Shown here in pieces: positions 7,105-14,239 of a DNA stretch of 16,772 bases. Origin of the DNA: Butyrivibrio sp. (GTDB taxonomy: Bacteria; Bacillota_A; Clostridia; Lachnospirales; Lachnospiraceae); assembly GCF_024699075.1 (NCBI RefSeq), contig NZ_JAILQF010000489.1, forward strand, positions 1-16,772. The letters are read 5' to 3'. Below the pieces are notes generated by a model. The model ran no database searches, was not told the DNA's origin, and saw nothing but the letters and a program-made list of their open reading frames with translations. The stretch's first letter is position 1; each line of letters opens with the position of its first letter. Both the position numbers and the translations under genes were made by a program.

Positions 7105-7139
7105 TATAAAACCTCAGGACAATGTCCTGAGGTTTTATA
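7105..7139 (-). terminator. Terminator of the tsaE-ispD operon
   Basis: TATAAAACCTCAGGAC (7105-7120) and GTCCTGAGGTTTTATA (7124-7139) form a perfect 16-bp stem with a three-base loop. It begins 18 bases beyond the ispD stop, and on the minus strand the stem ends in TTTTATA. The symmetric ends mean it may also work on the plus strand, although no plus-strand gene precedes it. Confidence 0.85.
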
Positions 7140-7156
7140 AAATCAAATAATATAAT

Positions 7157-7864
7157 TCATCGGCTTCTAAGTATCTCTTCCGCAATACCTATATCTTCCG
7201 GAGTTGTAACTTTAATATTGTTATAAGATCCCTCAACAAGCTTAACTCTTGTATCTGAGAAGGTCTCGACTACCATGGCATCATCAGTAATGTTGATGCC
7301 TTTTGCTTTGATCTCTTCCTTCTTATCTTCAAGCATATCGTAAAGCTTTCTGATAAGATCGTATTCAAAGGTCTGAGGTGTCTGGATCATCCAAAGAGTC
7401 TTCCTGTCAGGAGTTGATGTTGCAAATCCGCTTTCATCTACTATCTTTATAGTATCCTTTACCGGCATACCTACTACGCAGGCTCTGTTCATCTTTGCTC
7501 CATCAATGGAACGCTGCATTATCTCTTCTGTTACAAAAGGTCTTGCGCCGTCATGTATCATCACATAATCGGTATTATCAGATACAGCATGAAGTCCAAG
7601 TCTTACTGAATCGTAGCGCTCAGCGCCACCTTCTACTATCCTTGTTACCTTTGAAAATCCGTATCTATCAACAATTTCAGCCTTGCAGTAATCTATATCT
7701 CCTGGAGATACGACAAGAACTATTTCATCTGTAAAGCTGTCTTCAAAAGCCTTCAGAGCATAGTATATGAGCGGTCTTTCGCTGATCTCCATATACTGCT
7801 TTTTGATATCACTGTGCATCCTTGAGCCGCTTCCGGCTGCAAGAACTATCGCTGCTGTCTTCAT
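7157..7864 (-). CDS. ispD: 2-C-methyl-D-erythritol 4-phosphate cytidylyltransferase
   Basis: IspD transfers CMP from CTP to 2-C-methyl-D-erythritol 4-phosphate, the third step of the non-mevalonate (MEP) isoprenoid pathway, in the cytosol. The 235-residue protein has the nucleotidyltransferase signature VLAAGSGSRM at 7-16, with Arg15 and Lys22 (in IKKQY) matching the catalytic Arg and Lys known in the family. It also has HDGARPFV from His104, MPVKDTIK, WMIQTPQTF and DDAMVVE near the C-terminus. The ATG at 7864 is chosen over an upstream in-frame start (7963) that would run into tsaD: it has AGAGGA upstream and gives a normal family length. It is the last gene of the operon, 25 bases after tsaD, before a strong terminator. 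Confidence 0.95.
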   Translation of the reverse strand: MKTAAIVLAAGSGSRMHSDIKKQYMEISERPLIYYALKAFEDSFTDEIVLVVSPGDIDYCKAEIVDRYGFSKVTRIVEGGAERYDSVRLGLHAVSDNTDYVMIHDGARPFVTEEIMQRSIDGAKMNRACVVGMPVKDTIKIVDESGFATSTPDRKTLWMIQTPQTFEYDLIRKLYDMLEDKKEEIKAKGINITDDAMVVETFSDTRVKLVEGSYNNIKVTTPEDIGIAEEILRSR

Positions 7865-7889
7865 AGATGTCCTCTTAATCCACAATATA

Positions 7890-9044
7890 TTACATGCTGC
7901 TTCTTCCATGGAATCTTCTCTCCCTGTCACCAAGCGGAAGGTTTGGAACTGCATTAAGATCAAGGCCTGATCTTACGCCCTTGATATATTCATAATAGCC
8001 TGCTGCTCCTATCATTGCAGCATTGTCTGTACAAAGTACAGGTGATGGCCTATAGAATTTTATATTATTGTCCTTACATGCATCTTCAAGGCTCTGTCTA
8101 AGCGCTGAGTTAGAAGCAACGCCTCCTGCAATTGCAAGCTTATCATAGCCGTACTCCTTGACTGCTCTTATGGCATGTTCTGTTAGTACGTCTACTACGG
8201 CCTTCTGGAAGGATGCCGCGAGGTCGTTTTTATTAAACTCTTCTCCCTGCATTGCTTTAATGTTGATGTAGTTAAGAACTGCAGATTTTAGGCCGCTAAA
8301 ACTGAAGTCATATTCAGCATCTGCAATCTTTGCTGTGGGAAAAGATATTGCGTCAGGATTACCCTCTTTAGCTGCCTTATCAATCTTAGGTCCACCCGGA
8401 TATCCAAGGCCTATCGCTCTTGCAACCTTGTCAAAAGCTTCTCCTGCTGCATCATCTCTTGTCTGGCCTATAATGTCATATACGCCGTAGTCCTTGACTA
8501 CAACAAGATGAGAATGTCCTCCTGATACAACAAGACATACGAAAGGAGGTTCAAGATCTTTGTTCTCAATATAATTAGCACTTATGTGCCCTTCAATATG
8601 ATGTACCCCTACAAGAGGAATTCCTGTAGCAAAGCTAAGCGCTTTAGCTTCAGATACTCCTACAAGAAGTGCACCTACCAGACCAGGGCCATATGTAACT
8701 GCAATTGCATCAATATCTTTTAACTCAAGATCTGCCTGAGACAAAGCCTCTCGCACGCAGTAATTAACCTTCTCAACATGCTTCCTTGAAGCTATCTCAG
8801 GAACAACACCGCCGTATACAGTATGAAGCGCGATCTGAGAAGAAATTATATTGGAAAGGACCTCTCTTCCATCTCTCACAACAGCCGCTGCAGTCTCATC
8901 ACAGCTACTTTCTATAGCGAGTATAGTCACATGCTCCTTGCCATTATCGCCAGCGGCTTCTTTATTTGATGATGCAGCTTTCTCATCATCCTTTATTGAC
9001 ATCATTATGACGCCATCATCTTCTGTTTTCTTATCAATTATCAT
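7890..9044 (-). CDS. tsaD: tRNA N6-adenosine threonylcarbamoyltransferase TsaD
   Basis: TsaD, with TsaB and TsaE, transfers the threonylcarbamoyl group to A37 of ANN-decoding tRNAs (t6A). Family motifs are intact: [11 protein letters not shown] at 42-52, [13 protein letters not shown], the metal-binding HHIEGH at 148-153 with His149 and His153, [27 protein letters not shown] and [12 protein letters not shown]. The 384-residue length includes about 38 residues of charged, low-complexity sequence ([19 protein letters not shown]) before the conserved core, longer than usual. The ATG at 9044 has AAGGAAAG upstream, 13 bases after the preceding stop; the Met14/Met15 codons are alternative starts with poor ribosome binding sites. 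tsaE and tsaB lie upstream in the same operon, so all three t6A partner genes are together. Confidence 0.95.
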   Translation of the reverse strand: MIIDKKTEDDGVIMMSIKDDEKAASSNKEAAGDNGKEHVTILAIESSCDETAAAVVRDGREVLSNIISSQIALHTVYGGVVPEIASRKHVEKVNYCVREALSQADLELKDIDAIAVTYGPGLVGALLVGVSEAKALSFATGIPLVGVHHIEGHISANYIENKDLEPPFVCLVVSGGHSHLVVVKDYGVYDIIGQTRDDAAGEAFDKVARAIGLGYPGGPKIDKAAKEGNPDAISFPTAKIADAEYDFSFSGLKSAVLNYINIKAMQGEEFNKNDLAASFQKAVVDVLTEHAIRAVKEYGYDKLAIAGGVASNSALRQSLEDACKDNNIKFYRPSPVLCTDNAAMIGAAGYYEYIKGVRSGLDLNAVPNLPLGDRERRFHGRSSM

Positions 9045-9057
9045 TACAATACTTTCC

Positions 9058-10122
9058 TTACTCTTCTTCCGTGATCTCCCAGCCGTAGATCTTCCATCTT
9101 CCCTGTGTATCTTTGGTCAGTATGAACTGGTATGTGAGAACCTGTCGCTCACTTGTCCCTCTCATAGAGAAGAGGCAATTGCCTGAAGCGCAGTAATCGT
9201 CACCTATATATTTATATTTAAAATCATCTCCGTCATCAACCACATATGCAGCAACTACAACTCCTGCATCCTTCTTAGTCGCAACCTCTGCTTTTAGCTG
9301 GGCATCAACATCTGTCTGATTTGCAAGAAGATCTTCATCATACAGATATGCTCTTGCAGCGCTCATCTTTGCAAATTCAGAGTCGCTGTAGCTCTCATTA
9401 TAGAGCGCAGTTGTTATATATGCAAAATATTCAACTACATCTTCAGGATCAGCAGGATAGTCGTTTTCAAGATTTCTGTTACATATTGCTGTGACAGGGT
9501 CTGTGGTCTCATCCTCAAGTGTTATTTCCCATCCAAGTATCTTCCAGTTTTTGCCAGACTCAGTATCTTTTCTCATAGTAAAAAGATAATTGTAGGTATC
9601 TGCAACGCTGTCCTGTCTCATAACAAACTGGCAGTTGATCTTGGCATACTGATGGGTATCTCCATCAAGGGTATATATATCACTATTTGCATCAAACTCA
9701 TCAACAAAATAGTTTGATATAGTTATTGAATTATCCTTCTTGTTCTTGGCTTCAGCTTTCATGGAGTCAAGGTACTGATCCATGGTTCCTTGTGCCTCCT
9801 GGAGTTCAGAGTCCATAAGCTGGTATCTTTTGGTGCAGAGCTTTTCAAGCTCTTTATCACTGTATTCTTCATTGTATATAGCCTTTGTGATCCTGGCAAA
9901 CAAAGTTACGACGCCGTCTACTGTACCCGGATAAGAATTATCCAGATTCATGGTCGCAAGCGTCTGCACTTCGCTAAGTGTTCCGATCTTTTCCTCAGGC
10001 CTTGTTGTAAGTACCGATGTAAATCTTGTAAGTATAGCCCAAGCTACCAGTACTCCCAAAGCAAGCATTATTATGCCCTGAACAATACGATTATTCCAAA
10101 AACTTTTACCATCTTTAGACAT
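9058..10122 (-). CDS. Membrane-anchored protein of unknown function with an internal domain duplication
   Basis: I do not recognise this protein. Its 354 residues start with a short basic segment and one membrane helix at about 14-34 ([15 protein letters not shown]), leaving the rest outside the membrane, probably on the extracytoplasmic side. Two similar domains follow, about 57-204 and 211-354. Aligned landmarks are [10 protein letters not shown] / [22 protein letters not shown] / [12 protein letters not shown] and WKILGWEIT / WKIYGWEIT. The first copy has Cys96 and Cys164, the second Cys214, Cys311 and Cys316. The fold may resemble NTF2- or DUF4878-like lipid-anchored domains, but that is a guess. 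The ATG at 10122 has a strong AGGAGGATCT site. It lies between rnz and tsaD, 13 bases from tsaD, so it is expressed with tRNA-maturation genes although nothing in it suggests tRNA work. Confidence 0.8.
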   Translation of the reverse strand: MSKDGKSFWNNRIVQGIIMLALGVLVAWAILTRFTSVLTTRPEEKIGTLSEVQTLATMNLDNSYPGTVDGVVTLFARITKAIYNEEYSDKELEKLCTKRYQLMDSELQEAQGTMDQYLDSMKAEAKNKKDNSITISNYFVDEFDANSDIYTLDGDTHQYAKINCQFVMRQDSVADTYNYLFTMRKDTESGKNWKILGWEITLEDETTDPVTAICNRNLENDYPADPEDVVEYFAYITTALYNESYSDSEFAKMSAARAYLYDEDLLANQTDVDAQLKAEVATKKDAGVVVAAYVVDDGDDFKYKYIGDDYCASGNCLFSMRGTSERQVLTYQFILTKDTQGRWKIYGWEITEEE

Positions 10123-10166
10123 TAGATCCTCCTTTCATGGATGACCAATATCAGGAACCCTTGCAA

Positions 10167-10183
10167 GATGCATTTATTGCATC
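10167..10183 (-). repeat. Small perfect hairpin between rnz and the unknown membrane protein
   Basis: GATGCA (10167-10172) and TGCATC (10178-10183) flank a five-base loop in the 83-base spacer inside the operon. There is no T-run, so it is unlikely to terminate transcription; mRNA processing or stability is possible. Confidence 0.3.
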
Positions 10184-10205
10184 ATAAATCAGCACATCTA
10201 TCTAC

Positions 10206-11129
10206 TTACTCTTCCGGAAACATAAGAGTTATCATTCTTCCATCTTTAGCAGCAACAGTGTTTTTGAATATCTTTTTGGTGTCGCTCAAATAATCTTTCG
10301 GATTATTAAGAGACGGACTGTAGTGTGTCAGCCACATTTCTTTGACAGCAGCTTTTTTAGCCATATCTGCAGCTTCATAGAAGGTCATATGCTTCTTTTC
10401 CCTTGCCTTTTGAAGCTTATCAGGCTCTCCGTACATTCCTTCGCATATGAAAAGGTCTGCGTCCTTGGCATGCTGTACTATGCCGTCTGTAGGTCTTGAA
10501 TCAGTAACATAGGTAAAGTGAATACCTGTTCTAGCTTTACCCATTACCATATCGGGAGTAAAGCTTCTGCCATCCTCAGCTTCTATAGTTTCGCCGTTTT
10601 GGAGCCTGCTCCAGTAACATTTTGGAATTTCAAGAGCATTGGCATTGTCTACATTAAAGCGACCTTTACGAGAGAGTCTGAAATCATATCCGTAGCACAT
10701 GACATTGTGATTTACTTTAAATGCAGTAATTTCAAAATCGGGCATTCCATCTAATGTAAGAGTCTCTTCTGCAGATGATAATTCATGGAATATTATCTGA
10801 AAAGGGAGTTCCGGTGCTATAACTCTAAGACTGTTTACTACCTTCTCAAGTCCTTTTGGTCCTACCATTATAAGTGGTTCCTTGCGCTCTGCATTACCCA
10901 TTGTAAGGAGCATTCCTGGAAGTCCGGAAATATGGTCAGCGTGATAATGTGTAAAGCATATCATACTGATGGGGTTAGGGCTCCAGCCTGCTTTCCTTAA
11001 AGCCATCTGGGTTCCCTCTCCGCAGTCCACAAGTATACTGTATCCGTTATAACGCACCATAAGGGACGTGAGATATCTGTATGGAAGAGGCATCATTCCG
11101 CCTGTTCCAAGGAGACATAAATCTATCAT
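10206..11129 (-). CDS. rnz: Ribonuclease Z, tRNA 3' processing endonuclease
   Basis: RNase Z cleaves the 3' trailer from tRNA precursors, mainly those lacking an encoded CCA. The 307-residue protein is a metallo-beta-lactamase fold enzyme with LGTGG at 7-11, DCGEGTQ at 35-41 and the zinc-binding THYHADH at 60-66 (His61, His63, Asp65, His66). Later come YVTDSRPT, CEGMYG and a C-terminal THYSPS that supply the remaining ligands. Length is right for the bacterial form. The ATG at 11129 is used: GAGG lies 7 bases upstream, whereas the upstream TTG at 11141 would overlap that site. It follows tsaB-rimI across a 126-base spacer containing a tandem repeat. Confidence 0.93.
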   Translation of the reverse strand: MIDLCLLGTGGMMPLPYRYLTSLMVRYNGYSILVDCGEGTQMALRKAGWSPNPISMICFTHYHADHISGLPGMLLTMGNAERKEPLIMVGPKGLEKVVNSLRVIAPELPFQIIFHELSSAEETLTLDGMPDFEITAFKVNHNVMCYGYDFRLSRKGRFNVDNANALEIPKCYWSRLQNGETIEAEDGRSFTPDMVMGKARTGIHFTYVTDSRPTDGIVQHAKDADLFICEGMYGEPDKLQKAREKKHMTFYEAADMAKKAAVKEMWLTHYSPSLNNPKDYLSDTKKIFKNTVAAKDGRMITLMFPEE

Positions 11130-11166
11130 AATTAACCTCAATATGAATCTTTAAATCTTGATACTA

Positions 11167-11265
11167 AATTTCAGATCTCTAATCCTGAATTTCTAATTCC
11201 TGATCTTCAATCCTGAATTTCAGATCTTTAATCCTGAATTACTAATTCCTGATCCTTAATTCTCG
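11167..11265. repeat. Two tandem 49-bp imperfect repeats between tsaB-rimI and rnz
   Basis: Unit 1 (11167-11215) and unit 2 (11216 to about 11265) both begin AATTTCAGATCT and share AATCCTGAATT and CTAATTCCTGATC at the same offsets; they differ at only a few positions until the last ten bases. Each unit contains smaller internal repeats around TCCTGA, so the array may have grown from a 20-25-base motif. The second unit runs into the stop codon of tsaB-rimI (11256-11258). Confidence 0.75.
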
Positions 11266-12548
11266 TTTTCACTTTTCTTTCTAAGCCAGTAAATCTCCGC
11301 ATCATCCTTTGGATTATCATAAAATCCCGGTCTTGTGCCATCTGACTTAAAGCCAAGCTTTTCATAAAGCTTTCTTGCTGCTGTATTCTGGCTGCGGACT
11401 TCCATTGTATAGTTGTCTATACCGATGCCTCTTCCTCTTTCAAGGAGCTGGCGCATCATCTTGTAGCCTACGCCTTCACCTCTCATATCTTTAGAAACCG
11501 ATACATTGGTTATCTCGCCATCGCCCTGTATATTCTGAACTCCGCAAAGGCCTATTATGCGGTCTTTCTTCTCAGCGACAAGATATATAGTATCATCTCT
11601 TGTACTTGCTGTAAGAAGCTGATCAAGTGTCCATGCCTCTGTACCAAGGTTCTCCTTTTCAAGAGCTGCTGCCATATCAATATCTTCGGCCTTCATAAGC
11701 CTTATAAATACGCGCTCTTTGACCTTTGGAATCTTCATTCCAAAGCTTCCTCCATCACTCTCTTCTCGTCTGCCTTGTTCTGACGCACTATCTTTTGAAA
11801 GTGATGAAGAATCTCCCTCACTTTCTTTCTTAAGTGAAGTTCTCTCAGCCTGGGATACTCTTAAATACTCTGGGGCAAAAGAGTCTGCGTCTGTTGTCTT
11901 ACCTTCACGCATATACTGGGCAGCTACAGCGCAAAGTGCTGCTGCATTCTGCCTGTCCTGTGATACTGAAGCTACGCTGAAAGGCACTTTTAGCTTTTTT
12001 TCCAAAGCATCAAGATATACAGGCACTCCGTCTCCAAGTATGGTTACGGGCTTACCCTGTTCATTCAGGTAACCTGCTATTTCATCAATCGAAGCGCACT
12101 TTTGATCAAGTATTGTCTTCATTGAATATTTATATAAAGAGGTATCTTCATTCTTTTCAGGAACAAATGTGTATACTCCTGTATATACCTGTGACCTTCT
12201 AGCATCCATCATAGGGCATATAAGGCGCTCAACTCCGTATAAGTTGTAAGCCATGGCGTCCATGGTCGGAACTGCTATGAGCGGTACTCCAAGTGCAAGG
12301 CACAGACCTTTAGCTGTTGCTGTTCCTATCCTAAGTCCTGTAAATGATCCGGGACCGGCTGCAAGAGCTATAGCGTCTATGGTCTTTAGATCAAGATTTG
12401 TAAGCTCTTTGATCTTCTCAAGCATGGGCATGAGAATCTGAGAATGTGTTGTTTTGTACTGTATCGAGAATGAAGCTACAAGGCGGTCATCTTCACTTAA
12501 TGCAACCGTAGCTGTCAGTCCCGAAGTATCTATTGCTAAAATCTTCAA
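11256..12548 (-). CDS. tsaB-rimI: TsaB-RimI fusion: t6A synthesis scaffold joined to a GNAT acetyltransferase
   Basis: Residues 1 to about 230 are TsaB, the inactive ASKHA paralogue that partners TsaD in t6A synthesis: MKILAIDTSG at 1-10, LAAGPGSFTGLRIG at 62-75, then PMMDARRSQVYTGVY. A Ser/Glu/Lys-rich linker of about 40 residues leads to a GNAT domain from about 280, with the acetyl-CoA loop RGEGVG at 356-361 and NTAARKLYEKLGF at 388-400, typical of RimI, which acetylates the N-terminus of ribosomal protein bS18 in model bacteria. Separate tsaB and rimI genes often neighbour each other; here they are one 430-residue frame. The start is a TTG at 12548 with AAAGGAT upstream; the nearby ATG at 12553 is in another frame and stops after two codons. 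It follows tsaE by 28 bases. Confidence 0.92.
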   Translation of the reverse strand: MKILAIDTSGLTATVALSEDDRLVASFSIQYKTTHSQILMPMLEKIKELTNLDLKTIDAIALAAGPGSFTGLRIGTATAKGLCLALGVPLIAVPTMDAMAYNLYGVERLICPMMDARRSQVYTGVYTFVPEKNEDTSLYKYSMKTILDQKCASIDEIAGYLNEQGKPVTILGDGVPVYLDALEKKLKVPFSVASVSQDRQNAAALCAVAAQYMREGKTTDADSFAPEYLRVSQAERTSLKKESEGDSSSLSKDSASEQGRREESDGGSFGMKIPKVKERVFIRLMKAEDIDMAAALEKENLGTEAWTLDQLLTASTRDDTIYLVAEKKDRIIGLCGVQNIQGDGEITNVSVSKDMRGEGVGYKMMRQLLERGRGIGIDNYTMEVRSQNTAARKLYEKLGFKSDGTRPGFYDNPKDDAEIYWLRKKSENEN

Positions 12549-12553
12549 GGCAT
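12545..12553 (-). promoter_or_regulatory. Two-codon ATG-CCT-TGA frame overlapping the TTG start of tsaB-rimI
   Basis: ATG at 12553-12551, CCT, then TGA at 12547-12545 form a minimal frame in the same initiation region as the TTG start (12548-12546), under the AAAGGAT site (about 12554-12560). Ribosomes choosing the ATG would stop within the TTG start codon and the next one, so this could damp or couple initiation. A regulatory effect is inference. Confidence 0.3.
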
Positions 12554-12576
12554 GATCCTTTCGTAAATAATATGCT

Positions 12577-13011
12577 TTATATCTGAGTCATACTTATAAG
12601 TCTGTAATCAAGACCCTTGGACAGGTCCTTTTCAATACGTATCTCTGTATAATGTTCAGGCAATATCTCTTCTACAAGATTAGCCCATTCAACAAGGCTT
12701 ACACCGTTTCCATAGAAGCAGTCCTCGTATCCTATTTCATCCATCTCTGAAACATCACCAATACGATACACATCAAAATGATAGAAGGGAATCCTTCCAT
12801 CCTCGTAAACCTGAAGTATGGTAAATGTCGGGCTGTTAACAGGGCCTTCGATTCCAAGTCCCTTTGCAACTCCCTGGGTGAAAACCGTCTTACCAACGCC
12901 AAGGTCACCTATAAGAGTATATACTTGTCCTGGCTGGGCGTTTTCACCTATTCTTTTTCCAAATTCGAATGTTTCCTCAAAGGAATTAGTTTCTATCCTG
13001 GTAGTATTCAT
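12577..13011 (-). CDS. tsaE: tRNA threonylcarbamoyladenosine biosynthesis ATPase TsaE
   Basis: TsaE is the small P-loop ATPase needed to turn over the TsaB-TsaD complex during t6A37 formation. The 144-residue protein has the Walker A motif GDLGVGKT at 35-42, the family stretch NSPTFTILQVYE, the Walker-B-like HFDVYRI and VEWANLVEEILPE near the C-terminus. The ATG at 13011 is preferred to 13017 because the first ATG forms part of the AAGGATGAAT ribosome binding site. As first gene of the tsaE, tsaB-rimI, rnz, unknown, tsaD, ispD unit it follows a good promoter at 13106-13135. Confidence 0.94.
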   Translation of the reverse strand: MNTTRIETNSFEETFEFGKRIGENAQPGQVYTLIGDLGVGKTVFTQGVAKGLGIEGPVNSPTFTILQVYEDGRIPFYHFDVYRIGDVSEMDEIGYEDCFYGNGVSLVEWANLVEEILPEHYTEIRIEKDLSKGLDYRLISMTQI

Positions 13012-13105
13012 ATTCATCCTTATATTTCGGCATATTTCAAGCCTAAACCATCTATAAGTAACAGTTATTCATTCTGATATATCTAAAATCAAAATCTTTA
13101 CTTTT

Positions 13106-13135
13106 ATTGTAGTTTTCTTTAGCTTTTTAAGTCAA
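13106..13135 (-). promoter_or_regulatory. Promoter of the tsaE-ispD operon
   Basis: On the minus strand TTGACT (13135-13130) and TACAAT (13111-13106) lie 18 bases apart, each one base from consensus. The leader to tsaE is about 90 bases and contains no terminator-like hairpin that I can see. The -35 box is only about 20 bases from the divergent gene's ATG at 13155, so the two starts may interfere. Confidence 0.65.
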
Positions 13136-13154
13136 GTTGCGTTATCATGTACCT

Positions 13155-13913
13155 ATGGGTAAAAGATTACACACGATTGATTCAATAAGGGGACTGACTC
13201 TTATAAGCATGATGCTCTATCATCTTTGCTGGGATCTTGTATATATTGCAGGAATCCGGCTTGATTTTTATACCTCAACCCCGGGCTATATATGGCAGCA
13301 AAGTATCTGCTGGTCATTCATCCTTATATCAGGCTTTTGTGTTGCAATCTCCAATCATCCTATTAATAGAGGTCTTATTGTCTTTTTGTGTGGTCTTATT
13401 ATCACCATAGTTACCAGTATATTCCTTCCGGAAGATATAGTAATATTCGGAGTTCTGACCCTGCACGGAAGTGCCATGATAATAACAGGGCTTCTCCTTC
13501 CTCTTCTTGAACAGATACATCCGGCGCTATTTCTGACCTTGTCTGCTTTTCTATTTACTATTACAAGACATATTTCAGAGGGATACATTGGTTTTCCGCA
13601 TGCTAATGTAATAACACTTTCAAGGTCTTTATATGCCAACTATTTTACCACTTATCTTGGCTTTCCTTTTAAGAGCTTTTATTCTACGGACTATTTTGCC
13701 ATTATTCCATGGATATTCCTGTTCTGGTGCGGCTTTGCTTTATGCCGTCTTTTAAAGATACCTAAAAAAGGAACGCTTCTTCTAAAGCGTCCCTTCTATA
13801 TACGTATCCCTGGTATTTCATTTATTGGCAAGCATTCTCTTATTATATATATGCTCCACCAGCCGGTACTCTACGCTCTTGTGATGCTCTTCGTACCAGG
13901 TGCTGTCAATTAA
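13155..13913 (+). CDS. DUF1624 / heparan-alpha-glucosaminide N-acetyltransferase-like membrane protein
   Basis: The 252-residue protein is strongly hydrophobic, with about six or seven membrane segments. It starts with the hallmark RLHTIDSIRGLTLISMMLYH, matching the R-x-x-x-IDxxRGL-x-x-x-x-M-x-x-YH pattern of the DUF1624/HGSNAT-like family of acyltransferase-like membrane proteins, and ends with the family-typical GKHSLIIYMLHQPVLY. In other members this fold moves acetyl groups across the membrane to sugars; the substrate here is unknown. The ATG at 13155 fits the family's N-terminus. The frame is open to a TTG at 13137, but that overlaps the divergent -35 region. No Shine-Dalgarno precedes 13155, unlike nearly all other genes here. 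Its TAA overlaps the stop of the convergent 79-residue gene by two bases, with no terminator between them. Confidence 0.8.
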   Translation: MGKRLHTIDSIRGLTLISMMLYHLCWDLVYIAGIRLDFYTSTPGYIWQQSICWSFILISGFCVAISNHPINRGLIVFLCGLIITIVTSIFLPEDIVIFGVLTLHGSAMIITGLLLPLLEQIHPALFLTLSAFLFTITRHISEGYIGFPHANVITLSRSLYANYFTTYLGFPFKSFYSTDYFAIIPWIFLFWCGFALCRLLKIPKKGTLLLKRPFYIRIPGISFIGKHSLIIYMLHQPVLYALVMLFVPGAVN

Positions 13914-14149
13914 TCCTCGTAGATAAAAGAGTCAAATGAGATCTTGGTCTCATCGCATACTCTTGCAAAGATGTTAACGCTGCGGTTCATAACGTGTGTG
14001 ATCTTGTCATCATCAGCTGTTACGATAAGAGCTGTGCGATCATCTGCAAATTCAGCTTCGCCAAATCCTGTGATCTTCTGCATCTCTTCCATAGCCTTAG
14101 CAGCCTGCTCTTCTGTTACTTTCTTTGATAAGTTATATTTTCTCTTCAT
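13910..14149 (-). CDS. Small 79-residue protein, possible cysteine-free HMA-like fold
   Basis: I do not recognise a named family with certainty. The sequence starts MKRKYNLSKKVTEEQAAKAM, and the order of predicted elements looks like strand, helix, strand, strand, helix, strand (YNLSKK; TEEQAAKAMEEMQKITG; GEAEFADDRTALIVTA; DDKITHVMNRSVNIFARVC; TKISFDSF). That is the layout of heavy-metal-associated (HMA) domains, but the CxxC pair is absent; the only cysteine is Cys65. It may be a ferredoxin-fold protein that has lost, or never had, metal binding. The ATG at 14149 has AGAGG 7 bases upstream. It has its own promoter (14240-14268) and a structured leader. Its TAA overlaps the stop codon of the converging DUF1624 gene. 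A real gene is likely; its function is open. Confidence 0.75.
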   Translation of the reverse strand: MKRKYNLSKKVTEEQAAKAMEEMQKITGFGEAEFADDRTALIVTADDDKITHVMNRSVNIFARVCDETKISFDSFIYED

Positions 14150-14184
14150 TTGAAAACCTCTTTTCTTTAGAATTTATCGGGATC

Positions 14185-14225
14185 AGGTGCCAAAAGTGTC
14201 TTTGGACACCTATGACATACACTTT
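14185..14225 (-). promoter_or_regulatory. Structured leader with competing stems upstream of the 79-residue gene
   Basis: Minus-strand RNA from the promoter at 14240-14268 would contain three mutually exclusive pairings: AAAGTGT (14225-14219) with ACACTTT (14199-14193); GTGTC (14209-14205) with GACAC (14200-14196); and AGGTG-CCAAA (14211-14201, one bulged base) with TTTGG-CACCT (14194-14185). None is followed by a T-run, and the ribosome binding site lies about 25 bases downstream. It could be a small regulatory switch, or a fragment of a REP-like palindromic repeat, since GTGTC/GGCACC motifs recur in such elements. Confidence 0.4.
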
Positions 14226-14239
14226 ATATTCGCTACAAA

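Noticed and set aside
5021..7139. Insertion-sequence or integrated-element ends around the rloAB cassette
   Set aside because: The hairpins at both ends are unrelated in sequence and behave as terminators; I see no target-site duplication, transposase or integrase.
7864..7963. Upstream in-frame start for ispD
   Set aside because: It would overlap the tsaD gene by 74 bases and add 33 residues not found in the family; the ATG at 7864 has a ribosome binding site.
9790..10125. 111-codon plus-strand frame opposite the membrane protein gene
   Set aside because: Antisense to a gene with a strong ribosome binding site and internal homology; no domain is seen.
11719..12072. 117-codon plus-strand frame opposite tsaB-rimI
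   Set aside because: It is the antisense shadow of a well-supported coding region, with serine-rich, low-complexity content and no ribosome binding site.
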